Shown: positions 18,934-32,733 of the stretch, one piece after another | How the letters are laid out: each line of letters begins with the position of its first letter | Position numbering within the stretch: position 1 is the first letter of the stretch | Assembly: GCA_023374025.1 (NCBI GenBank) | Contig: SIJG01000022.1 | Coordinates: 1,319,765-1,383,764 of the forward strand | Origin: Heterodera schachtii | Lineage: Eukaryota > Nematoda > Chromadorea > Rhabditida > Heteroderidae | Length of the DNA: 64,000 nt | Direction: 5' to 3' | Translations under genes and position numbers: made by a program | Notes under the pieces: model-generated | What the model was told of the DNA's origin: nothing | Databases searched by the model: none | What the model saw: only the letters and a program-made list of their open reading frames with translations

Positions 18934-21900
18934 TCAACGAATTACAATTAAAACTTCGCAATGATATCGCGCAGACGCAATTTGCTGTTGTGGACAGTCC
19001 GCACCGTCCGGGCAATGGCAAGGAACGCGCTCGCCCGTCTCGAAATTGTGACACCGGAATGTCGAATTCGGATTACGCTCGGGCCGCCAATTTACTCGCT
19101 GAGCACAGCCACTGGATGCCTCAAACTCGGCACCACCGCCACCTTTTAGGGGCATTGGGAAATGATGATTTTACAGTGTTTTATTTTACGCGTGTCCGTC
19201 CATACATTTGTGGCCCCCGACATTTGCGCCCATTTGCCCAAAATAGGGTTCAAAATTAAATTTTTTTTTTTTTTTTTTTTTAGATCTCTGATCGCCTAAA
19301 CAGCTTTAAATAATCAATTAAACGTTTGATTTTCAATGAATTTTTGAAAAAATAAAATTTTCAAACAAACAGATAATTATTGTTCCTAAAAACTATGTAG
19401 AAGATAGTGTTTTCTTAATTTTAAAATGCTGTTTAGGCTATCAGAGCTTGAAAAAAATGCAACTTTGAGTCCGATTTTTCGGCATAGGCGCAAATGTCGG
19501 GTCTCCGCGCTTTATTAGCATTTTTTTTAATTTTTCAAAAATTGTCAAGAACGGCTATTTTTTGAAAAAAACCTGCAAAATTAAAAAAAAAACTTTTATC
19601 CCGAGTAAGTATAATTTGAGCAGTTTAGAAATGCTATGAGACATTTTGAACGACCAGAATGGATTTTATAAATAAAAATTTATTTATTTTTTGTGCATTT
19701 TTTTACCCGTTTCATATGAAAGCGCAAAAATTTCAGTCGGTATTTCGTTGGCGATGCGCGCCGAAATGAGCATTTCTTCGTCGGCCGTGTCCGTTTCAAT
19801 CCAATTCGTATTTCCGTTCTCAATGTCGGAGGCACAACACAGCAAAGCGCCTCAAGGGGAAAAAATTTTTGTAAATTACATTTGGCAGGCAAATGAATGC
19901 TTAATTACTAGTAGTAGGGCCGAAACTTTTAGTGACGAAAAATTCCAAAATTGCCAACTAAAATAGTGAGTAAAAAGTGCAAAATAGTGAAAAAAGTCCA
20001 AAATAGTGACAAATAGTGGCATAATTTTCAGTCAAAAATTGAGCAAAAAATTTTTTTATTCACTGATTGCAGTTGCAAATGAGAGGTGTACATTTCCTTT
20101 CTAATATTTTCATAGCAAAAATGAATTTTTTTTATTTTTCACTAAAAGTTGCGGCCTTATTAATTAGTGCGCACATGCCATTCATCACCCACCATTGGAC
20201 CGTTTGTCTGTTCGGAATTTGATGCCAACGTTCAGTTTGCCACATGGACGGGTGCATTCAAACGCGGCCGCCTCCAAGCGCAACATTTTGATCGCCACTT
20301 TTTGTCCGTCAACAGGCTGAAAAATATATTATTCGAAATGAAAAAAGCAATAACAAGTTTTTTCGCGGCGCGCATTTTCCAAGAACTTTTTTTGAGAACA
20401 TGGGGCCAATTTTTTGGTTAACAGATTTTCACCAAAAATGACCAATTTTGGCCCAATTTCTATTAAAAAAATAAATTTAGTGGCATGACCATTATATTGG
20501 AAAATTTGACCATTTAAACAGATTTTCACTAAAAATTGAGTTTTTAGGCCAATTTTGCACTTTTAAAACATTTATAACCTTTATTCGCCAATGGCATGTG
20601 CACGGGGGTTGTCCTGTGCATTTTACTTTTGGTCGTAGTACTTGCGGTTGCGAATCGGCAGTCAGTTCTGTTGGAAAATTGGCCACGTCTCTGCAGTTGG
20701 GGTCTAAAAAAAGAGTCGGCAACATTTTAATAGCTCAGACCGGAATTAAAATGTTTTTAAGTCCGTGAAAAGATGTTGCTAAGTTTTTGGGTTGCTGATC
20801 ACGAATATGGCATTCATTTTTACCTATTTCGAACGCCTGACCCTAATTAGAAAAAGGTCGAAAATCCAAATTTTCAAAATTCACTTCTATGTTCGATTTC
20901 GTGTCCGGGGTTTGAAATATGCCAAATGATAGCATATTCGTGATCAGGACACCAAAAACTATTATAAAAATATCTTCACTACATTTTAAAATAAAATTTA
21001 ATATGCAATAAAAAGGGTATAAACATTTTCAAAATAGCACACCTTTAAAGTAGCGCAGAGTTTAAGCCTAATCCTAGGCCTAAGCAATAGTACGGTTGTT
21101 TAGTACGAGTTTTCAAGACACTCCAAGCCCATACAATTGTTAATTAAAAAATTACCGAACCTCTTATGAAGAATTGACAGAGACTTCCCCTGTACGGTTC
21201 CGGACAAAGGCATCGCCAACATTTTTTGGGATTTTGGTATCCATTATTTTGGCACTTGTTCGGTAGTTGTTTGCAGGTGTCTGTAATGTACAAAAGTAAA
21301 CAATGTGCTAATTTTCTAATTATTCTGTATATTCAGCTAACCTGGGCAGTATATTTTATTGAGGAGTAAAGTGTCCTTGAAAGACAGTCTCGGTTGCCCC
21401 GCTGTTCTTTCATAAAAACGATTAAATGGGATGATCCTGTTCTCGCTGAAACGAAAAAGAGCAATTTTAGTTTTTAATTTTATTAAACAGGACAGGTTTT
21501 TTGGTTAAACTTATTTACATTTAAACAAGGGTTCGGGTCGAAAATTTTACAAGAAAAAAAACATTAAGGCCAAAAATAAGATCTAAACTGCCAACCCGTC
21601 AATTTGTGTTGTATAATGCATGAGTGATGCGAAGTCGTAAGGCAAGTAAAAATTTTCGGTTTTTCCCATTGGTTCGTAATTGTTTTTCCATTCCTTAAAA
21701 GGCATAATTTTATTTATTATATATAAATTTGATAAATGAATTACGTCATTTTTGTAAGCGGCGTAAAATTTGACATAACGATAAGCATCGTCGCGCATGT
21801 GCTCATGGTTAAACCCAAGCGCGTGCAAAAGTTCATGGCCCACGGTTCCAATCTGGCAATGAAAAATTTAGAATACAGAACAGCAATAAATGAAACAAAT

Positions 21901-24900
21901 CATAATAAAATGTCTAATTGCGCCAGCCCTGATATGTACTTTTATGTTCCTTCTCCCTTGGACCGTCCCTGTGACTTTTAGAATCACCTAATTATGGAAG
22001 AAAACATTTTTCGATTGATTTTCTCTATTATCACGAACTTTTTCAAAAATTCAAAGATTATCCAATGAGTAGTTTCATGATTATTACTAACAAAAATACC
22101 AACGTCTTTTATATTCAGCGACATTTCTTGCCAGTTTCCCGCTTTGCCCACAAATGACCACGTATTTCCATTATCAACTATCAGAATTCCATCCTTGCTG
22201 CTGTTGTCAAAGTTGAAGGTGATGCAGCTCTCTCTGCTGAAATGTTTCAGTTTGTTAGTGTGAAAGTATTAGAGACGCGACAATTCAGGTTGTCGGACCC
22301 CAACAAAAACCGATCACGAAGATTTTGGAAAAACGCTAAGGAAGGTACCGAGACAGAAAACACCGGACTTAGATCCCAGGATAACGAGAATTACTTGCGG
22401 GGCCATCACCGCGGTCCGTACTAATACACTCATTCACCTTATCAAATTTATTCCGTTGATAATCGCCTCTTTGTATTGCTCAATATTTGTCACTTAAATT
22501 TAATTATAAGAACATACATAATGAAAAACTCCAACATTTTTCACTGAATTTTATCGAAATCGGTAATGTCCATTTCAGTGTTCCTCGAATATTTGGGCTG
22601 GCCTGCCTTTTTTGACGAATTCTCCCAAAGCACTTTTCACATGCTTAAAACATTTCCTCAGAACGTAGTTTAATTCACAACTGTCCACGCATTACCTTCT
22701 TTGCGTTGGTCATAAATTTCTTGTGCATCAATTTTTGAGAACAAAGTGTCGCCTGCCTTTAACGGATCATCAGAGGGGATTTGCACATGCTCCTATAAAA
22801 ATTAATATATAAGACAAATATAATTTAAATGAATTTATAAATTGGATTTTGTCTTAATAAATTTTTTTTATCCAGACAATTTTTGACTTAAAGGACTTGT
22901 AAAAACATAAATTTTGGAAAATATATCGCACAGGCAATTTAGGAATTTTTAGCACATTTTGGCATTTTGAGAAAAACAGTAAGAAAAATGGCTCGGGGTC
23001 GTTTTCGCGCCAGGGGAGAAAAACGCATAAAATCTAATTCATTCCCATTTCGAGCACATATTTTCGCAGATTTTTGGCATTTTTATCATTTTTGGCACAT
23101 ATTCTGTTATATATTTAAGAATTTGTAACATAAAAATCCGTTCTCTATTTGCCGGGACTAAAAATGTCATAATTTAGTGAATAAAGTTATTTTTACAAGT
23201 TCGGATGAGTGCCGACATATACATGGAGAACAGCAGCGAACCAAGGCCTCCGACTTCCGCAATAAATCTCGGATCGGCTCACAATCATCGCCTAAAATGT
23301 CACAGCGCGATGGGGAGGTCTAAAAACAACCCAAATTATGGTAATTTTTCGTTTTAATAATTTCAATGGAAATCTCATGACTCATGAGACGAATTTAGCG
23401 AATTGTAAAACAAGAAATTGCGGCATTACTTTTTATGCGTCTTAAATTTCGAACCGAAATTCTGTGGTACAAATTTTTTCGGTTTCTTTAAAAAAATGTC
23501 AAAAGGTTGTTTTAAACTCGTATAAAATATTTCCAGGTTTTTTTTACGTCGATCTGATTATCTAAAATTTAAAGCAGAGCTATTCCACTGAAATTAATTT
23601 CACTGCTTCAAAGTTTCATGAAAAAACTTTTCGACCAAACGTTCGAATTAAGTTCGGAACTCTGAATTAGGCTGAAATGGAGATTCATATTCTAATCAGC
23701 GCCCTCGAAAACTCTGGAACCATTTTTTATAAGATTTTATAACCATTTTTTTTTGGCGTACCAACTGTACTAGTACAAAATTTTAATTGTCCCATTAAGT
23801 TTTCAGTAAATTTTACAATGTTTGGATTGTTTCTGTATGGCTTCAGATCCGCCTCCCGAGTAATCAGTTTTGAATAATGTAGCTCGGAGATTTGGAAAAA
23901 ATTTTCGATGTATCCATTTTTCGGCGGGACAAAATGCAGCGATTTTGCCCATGTGCCATTCCATGATTCTTCCATAATGGAATTCAAAACGGATGAAATT
24001 GAATTTCTCTAAATTTTAATTTTCTTATATTTATTAGAATCTTTTTTTTTGTTGTTTTTACTTTTTTGGCCAAATTGATCGTGAGCTCTTTTCCCGCTCC
24101 TCGAATTGCGCTCGCGCGATCAGATGAAAAGTCGATGAAAAAAATTGGGACGAAAAGCTGCGCTTGCCATAGATCTTCAATTTGGAAGGAGAAATTTCGG
24201 CTAACTTTGTACCTGAAATTTAAGGAAACCCATTATTCAATTATAATATTCATTCTCAAAACGACTTGTGAAAGGTAAATGAAAAATCCAAAATGGATTG
24301 TATCATGATCAATTGGGCCCTGGCATCCCGACGCACGCAATGGCGAATTCGAAATCCAGCCGTATTTGGCTTATTGCTGAGGCGTCTTTTGCATATTTGT
24401 GAAATCGCTTTGTTGAGTACCAATGGGGGGCGTTTGCTTTTGAAACAAGCAACCAATTGATACGAACTGATGTGAAAAAATGCAATTAAAACACATTAAC
24501 ATTAATGGGAAAAATTTTTTATGAAAATTTAAAATATGTTCAACCAAAATTGGAATTTTTTTTTACAATACATGAAATAGGTAGGCTCGGGGCGTAAAAT
24601 GACAAATTTTTTAAAAAATTGTAACAACATTAGGCCAAACCAGTATCAAAAGTTCTTCAACGAAAATAAATAAATTTGAGACAATTTATTGGAAAAATTT
24701 TTCATTTTAGGGATGCATTTTTGAAAATATAAACTCATAAAACAGGCACTAGGCAGCTGAGAAGAGCTCAGAAAAATAGGTAAAAACCTAAATTGTATCC
24801 CCAAGCAAAAACTAATAAAACCGCAAAATAATTTTAAAAGTCAAAATATTTTTAATGTTTTAATTAAATTTTTTACTTCCGACATGTCTCCGATGTTGGC

Positions 24901-25268
24901 ACCTTTTGGCATGCATCAAACTCATTCCTCTTTTGCGAATAATTTGTTGGCAAATTGAAAAAGTCAATTTCCGTTTCCATTTCGCCACAACCCATTTTGT
25001 AAAGTGATGCGGAGACATTGAGCGAAAATTTGGAAGTGCAAGTCGGAATGTTAATCTCCATCCAATTGATGCCGAAGTGTTCGCTGGTGGTGGCATGTGG
25101 GGAGAAACGTGACGGCTGAAAATGAAAAAAAAACATTAATTATTTTAACAAAAAATAATTGGATAATGATGATGATACAATTAGCCGTTGCCGAGGATTG
25201 TGGCACGGTTGTAAGCCTGGAGGGCCAATGGAAAGAAATAAGACGAAAAATTTGACAAAGTGTCTCAT
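18934..25268 (-). CDS. Secreted astacin zinc metalloprotease with EGF and CUB domains and a long N-terminal region
   Basis: Seventeen exons (5' to 3'): 25268-25179, 25115-24877, 24466-24266, 24212-24062, 24008-23762, 23291-23197, 22792-22696, 22643-22545, 22492-22438, 22236-22104, 21852-21596, 21445-21342, 21280-21161, 20703-20579, 20316-20193, 19850-19707, 19142-18934; all joins are in phase, about 829 aa. Order: signal peptide (MRHFVKFFVLFLSIG), unrecognised region (about 21-340), pro-region ending in furin site RQKR (383-386), astacin domain, EGF module (about 590-629), CUB-like domain (about 650-760, ending FALSYET), Cys-rich end. Catalytic motif HELLHALGFNHEHMR (475-489) supplies three zinc His and Glu476; Met-turn SLMHY has Met547. 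It probably cuts cuticle, eggshell or matrix proteins, as nematode NAS enzymes do. The first six exons could be a separate upstream gene, but continuous phase favours one gene. The last exon may instead splice to 17352. Confidence 0.85.
20785..20970. repeat. Short inverted-repeat member of the TGATCACGAAT family
   Basis: The left arm starts GCTGATCACGAATATGGCAT; the right arm ends in the inverse (GCATATTCGTGATCAGGA). It lies in an intron of the astacin gene and is more diverged than the copy at 17720-18050. Confidence 0.6.
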
Positions 25269-27220
25269 TTTCCGCTGAAAGAATTTTGGATTTATTATTA
25301 TTATATAATAGGTAATATAGATGTAATGATAACACGTAGAAAAGGCAACTCGTACAATTGTTTAGGCTATAGGCTTAAGCTTTAGGCTTAAACTGATTGC
25401 ACATTTTATACCAATATGATCAAGCACTCTTTTTTTATTTAATTTTTTTTTAAACATTCTAAACAAAATTTTCTGTTTTTAATGTTATTGGTGCGAGAAA
25501 AGCGTGAAAGGGACAGAGACGGTCCCAGCAATATCCCGGCTTTCGGCTTGGAGAGCTTATTGCTCTGCCGCTGAAAATTTTTTCCACCATAAAAATTTAG
25601 ATAAGAGAGTGGGGGGGGGGGCTATGATGCCGATAGGCGCCGTCGAATCAAACTTTACGAAACTTGGTATTTAGATAGAGAATTTTAATGGCTAAAATGA
25701 TACCAAGAATGTTTAATTTGGTCGACTTTAACAAATGTTATGATGATCTTTTTGTCGAAAACAGTACGAATTGCGTGTCGTCCCTCGGACAGTCCCTGGG
25801 GGGGGGGGGGGGGGGGGGAGCTGCTGCTCGTTCTCCATTTTTGCATTTTATTCAACTTTGCGGTTCTGCTATAGCCAAACTGTATGTGCATTTAATTGTC
25901 AACAAAAATGTTTGTTCTGTATGACACACTGACGAAAGAAATGTGTCGGTGGGAATAAGAAAGGTCAAGAAATGCAACAAAACGGGGGCAGAGGGGGAGG
26001 AGATAAGAATGTCATCGCCCGGGGGGTGCAAAGAGCAAAGAGATAATGCAATAGAGATTGAAGAAATGGAGAGGAAGAGTGGGGGAGAGATGACTCAGAG
26101 GAAGGGAGAGAGAGAGAGGAGGTGAGAGGGGAAGAGAGAGAGCGGAGGGGAGAGAGAGCGGAGGGGAGAGAGAGAGGAGGGGATAGAGAGAGAAAGGAGA
26201 AGGACAAGTGAGAGAAAGAAGGAGAGAAGGGAAGAGGAGGGGAGGATAGAGAAGGGAAGACAGAGAGAGAATTCATGGGTTGAAGAAAAAGGAGATACAG
26301 AGCGAGAGAGACATAGAGAGAGAAAGGAGAAGGACGTGGAGAGAGAAAGAGAGAGAGAAGGGGAGAGGGGAAGAGAGAGAACTCGAGCATGAAGGGCATA
26401 AAGAGAGAGGGACAGATGGCAATGTCATCAAAACATTGCCCCCCCCCCCCCCCCCCGCCAATTACAAACGGGGAATTTGTGGATTTGGTAATTTGCTCGA
26501 CAATTAGGCCGCCGCCACCCTTCAAATGGCGATGACTGTCAAAAGGGCCGCCGCGTTATTTACAGAAATGTTGAAACTAGATACAGTACATTTTATAAGC
26601 GATGTGAAGCAAAATTGGATTTAATTATTTTAATGCGGCGGTTTGTGATATTTGCGCCTGTGCCCGTAATTTATGCCATTCAAACAATTGGGCCATAAGA
26701 GCAAATGCCCGGGGCGCAAAATGTCGGCCGGCATATGTTTAGAGTCAAGTCATACATTTCTTGGACAAAAACCAGGCCCAAGAAAAATTCAGGCCTGGGT
26801 CGAGAGTGAACAAAATTAGCAGAATCATATTTGTAATTTTATAATTCATATTTCAATTCCAATATTATGTATGTGTGTATAGGACAGACAAAAAAAGGCA
26901 GTCAAATGCACGGACAAAAGGGCAACAAATAAATCAGCAAAGACGAGGAGGAGGCAATTTGATGTACAAAAAGAAGAAATCATCACTTTGGCATTTTATA
27001 TCAAAATAAATCCTATTGCTTGGCCAGTGGGAAAAATTCAACAAAAAATAAAATTTCGTGTAATTTGAATAAATTTTGTAAAACAAAAAAACGATAGGTA
27101 AATAAATTCCGCAAAAAATGAATGGCAATTTAAAAATCCCGACCGGCCCAACATACAGATCAACAAAAAATGATCAACATTTGTTAATTAATCCCCAACT
27201 CTGATCAATGATCACTCCGT
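25269..27220. other. Intergenic region with poly-G and polypurine tracts
   Basis: Holds G-runs at about 25608-25621 and 25799-25818, a C-run at about 26439-26457, and the purine tract listed separately. Otherwise AT-rich; I see no gene. Confidence 0.6.
26036..26412. repeat. GA-rich polypurine tract
   Basis: About 375 bp of nearly uninterrupted A and G on the + strand, built from GAGAGAG and GGAGAGG units. The long Ser/Leu-rich minus-strand frame across it is a by-product of the repeat. Confidence 0.85.
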
Positions 27221-30200
27221 CTATCCGTTCCGATCCATTTGCTGCTGCTCTTCTTTTCTGCTGTTGTCCTCCCATTTCCGTCGCTGTTCTTCTTCATCTT
27301 CCGTCGCCACATCAACAATTAATCCTGCCAATGAAGATGATGATATTGCTGACAGTTGCATTGGAAATCTGTTTGAAACAAAAAAAAAGTTATGTGCCAA
27401 ATTTTTTGAGATAAAGCCGCTATTTTTTGAAAATTAAATTTTTTTTTTCGGCATTTTGTTCGAGTCTGGTTCTAAAGGGACATTAGAACCAGATTTATTG
27501 GCCTGAACAGGATTCGTATTCAGACAATTTTTTTGGGAGGGGCACCCGAATGATTTGTCCACTTCAGGCACAAAATTTTCCGGTGAAATTTTTGAAAAAT
27601 TTCGGCGCCATAGAAAAAAAAATAAAAAAATTTTTTAACCATTTTTGGCAAATTTGGGCATTCCAGGGCAGAATTTTGGAAAAATTTAGGCACCGCCTGG
27701 GAAAATTTAGAAAATCTTGGGTCAAATTGTAAAAAAAAAAACCGATTATCTTCACTGGCACTCACTCGCCGCCTCCGCTTCCGCGTTGGTCGTCGTCGTC
27801 GTCGTCGTCGGCACCTGCGGCACCGTTGTCGGACGGCGACAATGGTGGCGGTGACGCAACAGTCGCATGCTGCTGGAAGTCGCCAGCAGCAAAAGACGCA
27901 ACACTCGCCCCAGTCGCTGCCGGCGTCGCAGTGGTCGCCGAAGTGGCAGCAGTCGCCGCCAGCCGTTCATTTAACATTCGAAGCGCCTTTTGTCTGCAAA
28001 TTGGAAAAACGCATTAATTAATTAATTAGTTGGTTGTGAAGGCGTCTAATTTAGGTTGAAAGGAAAAATTTTTTTTTCTAATTTTGAAATTTATGTCAAT
28101 TTTCTTTAAAATTTCGTTAAATTTGCAAAAAAAAAATTTCCCTAAAGGTACCTAATGTGCATCGCTGCCCTACAAAAAATTTTTTAAAATTGGTATTTTT
28201 AAGAAAAAAAAATTGTTGCCTGCCCTTTTTCACCCACCACAAGGTCTACTTTTTGGAAAATAATCTGATGGCGAAAACTTTCTTAAAAAAACAGGATTTT
28301 ATGTCACAAATTTTTTTTTTTTACGGGCCTTACCGCTGCAAAGGGTTTTCAAAAGTTGAAAAAAATTCAGTGTTTTTTTCTATCGGTAAAAATTTGTCCC
28401 CGTTCCGTTAAAAGTGTGTTATGCCGTCATTGACCCCGCCGCGGCAAACGCCTCGCGCCTCGGCCCCCGAAACGCACCGGCGCCGCTCCGCGTCCCAACC
28501 CTCGGGCGCCAACACCGCCGCACTCGCGTCCACCACGCGCAGCGACTGCAGCGTGTCCGCGTGCAGTGTGTCCTCCTCCGCCTGGGCCAGCCGCTCGGTG
28601 CGCAGCACGCGCCGCAGCACACCCGCGCGACGCAGCGAGCGAAACGTCAGCCGACCGCACAGCGTGGCCAACGGTTGGGCACGGCGCGGGAACAAACTGC
28701 ACAACAGGAAAAAAGCAAATTTTTATGGAAATTTTGAAAAAATTCTTGAAGGGGTAGGTAAGTGGTAGGCAGGAAATTTTTTTTTTTTAAATTCTCCGTT
28801 TCCAAATTTTTCCCCCATTTTTTGGCTTTTGTGAAAAACAAGGCCTTAAAATAATGGAAAATTCCGGTTCCATTTGTTGAAAAAAAAACTTGCTTGGAAT
28901 TTCCTGTAAAACAATTTTCGAATTTTTTTTTTAAATTCCGGGGGAAAACACAGTGCCTATGTTTAACCTGGCCCATGTGAAGTGTTCGCTGCGGTCTCCG
29001 ACCATCGGCTCAGGCATGCCGCCCCGGGACTGGAAGAAGCGCAGATAGGTCCAACTGATTTGGGCCGAAAAGCTGAAAAACGGACATTTATGAAGGAAAA
29101 AAATGAAATTTTTTAAAGGAGGGGGGGGAGGGTAGCGTGGTAAAAAAAAAACGAGAAATTGGCTGAAAATTCAAAAACGGCACCCTAAAAATGGGTAAAT
29201 GATGGAAAATAACCAAAATTTTAAAAAAAGGAATGAAAATAAAACATTTGTTGGAATGGCACAGTGCCACGGCACAGCCCAAACAGCCAAAGGACGGCAC
29301 AAAGCAATGCCAATGTGAACGGCAAATGGCCATTTTTCAGACGACCAGCGGGCGTTGTCAACAGCACAGTGTCCGGAATGTACTGGAAATGGCTTTTTGA
29401 TTTTTACTGGGTTAAAGCCTTGAAAAAAATTTTTTTACTCAATTTTCTAATTATTTTTAGAAAATTTGACGCAAATGGCAAAAATTTGTCACTTTTTTGA
29501 CGCTAAACCGATACAAATTCCTGCTTTTTCGCTCCAGCGTTGAAAAATATGAAAAAATAACACTTGGAAAGCCCGGATAGCAGAAAAAACTTCGGGCTCC
29601 CGCGTCCGAAAAAAAAAAATTTTTTTTTTTTGCTAGGGGCCTTGATTGGGGCCATCGAATGAAACCGAATTGTTTCAATTCGGACAACTATGACAAGAGT
29701 TGTACACCAAAAAATGGTCATGGCTTTTTGGCACTCCAAAGGGTTTTATTGGGTATAGGCTCACTGGTTTTGAAATTTAATTTTTTTTAAATGCCAACTT
29801 GTTTAAGCGCCACCAACGCGGCCATTGCCAGCGCAGAAGTGCCACTGATCGGTGCCAAATAAAAGGGCGTGATCAGGCCGAGAAAAGCGTACAGAAGCAG
29901 TGAACAAATGATCAATGCGAACAGAGTGCCAAACTGTAAAAAAAAATGGAGTGGCATTGAAAATTTTTTTTGATGGACCTGAAATTTTTTGGTAAAAATT
30001 TTCGAGGGGCTAACAGGTTAGAACCCCTTATTCACAATACGAGAAAAAAAAACTGTCCATTAAACAATGGTAAATTCTCGAGCAAAAACCTCCAATTTCT
30101 TGGAATTTTTTCGAGGTCAATTTTTTTTTTGAAATTTTTTTTTATTTATGGCATTTACTTGGGCAATGAACGCCAATTTCACAATTTCCAACAATGGCCA

Positions 30201-30590
30201 ATTTGGCTGAATGTACAAAACGAACTGATGAAAGCTGTACACGCTCCATACCAGCACTAAAAGCACAAAATTTGGGGGGGGGGGATCGGAAAAAATTTTT
30301 TACCAATTAAATTTGTTTCGACGAATAAATTTGTGAAAAAACGCCACAAATGGAGACGGAACAAGCTAATTGGGACGAGCACAAGCAGATCAGCAAGCGG
30401 CGAAATGAGCCCAATGAGCAAGGCTAAAGTGGATTTTGGAATTTAAAAAAATGGGGTTCAAAATTAGTAAAAAAAATTTTTTGGGAAATTTTTGCTAGGC
30501 CTAGGACTTTCGCTCCCACCCAGCACAAAAGACTCTGCTAAATGATCGAAATGCGGTTTTGTTTGAGTTTAGGGCTCTGTGTTCCGGCAT
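27221..30590 (-). CDS. TMEM115: TMEM115, rhomboid-like Golgi membrane protein
   Basis: Exons 5' to 3': 30590-30527 (tentative), 30423-30304, 30256-30159, 29933-29799, 29382-29246, 29072-28968, 28696-28478, 27993-27766, 27368-27221; about 417 aa against about 350 in human. TMEM115 is a catalytically inactive rhomboid relative in the Golgi linked to retrograde transport. Visible segments include the hydrophobic start (ALLIGLISPLADLLVLVP), FLGLITPFYLAPISGTSAL followed by ALVALKQ, then SWTYLRFFQSRGG, and the diagnostic tail DAERRRQKALRMLNERL, nearly identical to the mammalian one. After it come an Ala/Thr-rich stretch, seven Asp and an acidic/Gln-rich end with stop TAG at 27221-27223. All joins from 30423 onward are in phase. 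The first exon starts at the only nearby ATG whose donor (GTGCTG) gives the right phase, so the first 21 residues are weak. Confidence 0.88.
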
Positions 30591-30940
30591 TTTCCGCGAA
30601 AAATGACAAAAAATCAAGAGATTAATCCGAGTGTAATTGCTTTCCAAGCCCGGGTGTAACAACTCGTTAAACTGACATAAAAAAGTTTTTTTTTTTTTTT
30701 TTGCAATTTTTGTGTAAATTTATGGCATTAACAAGGCATGGAACAAAATTTACCGGCATATTGAGCGACGAGTATAAATTTGAACAGGGGATTTGCCCTG
30801 AACACGGGCTGGACCTGGAGAAGGAATTGCAGCTGAAGATTTTGCAGTTGGTTCATAAAGGTAAAATAGGGGACAATCAACAGATTTTGCTGTCAATCAA
30901 AACAAATTTTGAGGAAAGCGACTAAACATTATTAAATAGA

Positions 30941-31035
30941 GGGTTGGGCCCCCGACCCCGCCCCGACCCCGACGCTTCCAACCGCGACGACCCCGAACCC
31001 CGAATTTTCCAACCCCGACGTCGGGGGCCCAACCC
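30941..31035. repeat. GC-rich element bounded by perfect 16-bp inverted repeats
   Basis: GGGTTGGGCCCCCGAC at 30941-30956 is the exact reverse complement of 31020-31035. Between them lie repeated CCCCGAC units. The similarity continues outwards into AATAG/CTATT. Confidence 0.8.
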
Positions 31036-32733
31036 TATTATTAAAGTTGGGGCTCACAGAAGTGCTGCTTTCTCAGAATTTTGTTGTTTTTCAAAGAATC
31101 TTTGAAAGATTGATCAAATTTATGCTTTCGATGCCATCATAATATAGGGGGGGGGGGGGGGCTAGTTTTGTTATAATACTGGATTTGGAAATCTTTTTTT
31201 CCACATTGTTTTCAAAAACAATATTTTTGGCTCTTTCCTTAGGAGGTAAGCATGCATTGGTTATTGGATTTTTGGTAAGTAATTTTAGTAAGGAATCATT
31301 TTTTTCGAAAATACCAAAAAACTAAAGTCATATATAGGGCCCGGATTCTTAAGTTTTTGCTTATTTTTTCTGCGGCTTTAACTCGACGAGAAATGCACGA
31401 AAAACACATTTTTTGTTCGAAAATTTTGTGTTTTCACGCACTTATTCGAACTTAGAAATGCTTATTTTGGCGTTTCATGCTTAAAAATGCATATTTTATA
31501 GGTTCGCCCTTAAAATAAGTTTTTGTACTTATTTTAGCGTTTCGTGCGTATTTTCGTTCTTATTTCGCGATCTTTGGGAAATTTATTAACAAAAATGCAA
31601 TAAAAACGAAAAATACACCCCTAACAAATAAGAATCGACCCAAAAAATTTCGGAAAAATACACCCCCTGAGAATCGACCCTTAAATCCTGCAAATTTCTA
31701 AATGTACTTCATTTCTAACTGCAATCAATAAATAAAATTGTTTGACTTAATTTTAATTAATTTACATAGAGAACAGCAATTTTAACAAATTTCACCCCTA
31801 CATTTGTAATTTTTCATGCTTATTTTCGCACTTATTTCGCGCTTTTTTCGCACTTATCTAAGCACTTATTTTGGACTTTTTCGCGCTTAAAAATCCGAGC
31901 CCTAGTCATATAGATCGTAAAAGCTTAGCAAAACCATGCTTCCAAGGGTTTCGAGGTCGCTGATCACGAATCCTACATCCATTTCGACCAATGCCGAACC
32001 GCGATTCCCGATCTCGAACAAAAAGTCGTAAACTCGAATTTCACATTTTTGTTTACTTTGTTTAAATACACGGAAACGAACTGAAAGCCATCAATTCTTC
32101 AATAAACTAATTTATTACCAAATTTAATTCATATCATATTGATCTGTAGTATTTTATGATTTATCCGGTTGATCGATCAGTCCCACTTTCCCACTCCTCC
32201 TCCCTCTTCTTTCTTTACCATCTCATACACAATTAGTCACTATTTCCACAAATTTATCACACGCCATCTCCGCACTCCGTCCCCCTCCCCTCTATCATTT
32301 GATTCATTGCCCCTCCATTTCCAACATTAGCAGCAGCAGGTCTTCTTCACATGCGCCTCGTTTGTCAGCACATGGACAAACGCCGATGATTTTTTTTTGT
32401 CCCATTTTTATCAGCAAAATTTAACGACAAAAATCCATTCTAATGCTTTTTTCTATTTTCACATACAATAATTCACCGGGTGAAATGAATTATATGGCTT
32501 AAAATAGGTAGGAGGTTGGTCCGTCCTTCGTGACTTTTTTGTTTAATTAGCTGAACCCCTCCGTTTTTGCTCCATTCCATTTTTGGGCATTTCTAATTGG
32601 ATCATTAAAATAATTTGTTTGTGTCATTTTTTGATTTGACCAAACCCTAACTCGAACCGAAAGCCGAAAATTCAACTTTTTTGAAGTTCAATTTGTTAAA
32701 TTTAGTTTGGAATTGGTCAAAATTTAGGGAACC

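Noticed and set aside
28419..28768. Several overlapping Arg/Ala-rich frames on both strands
   Set aside because: Shadows of the GC-rich TMEM115 exon 28696-28478.
30701..30925. 74-codon + strand frame containing HGTKFTGILSDEY
   Set aside because: Protein-like composition, but no partner exons, family match or clear promoter; left unassigned.
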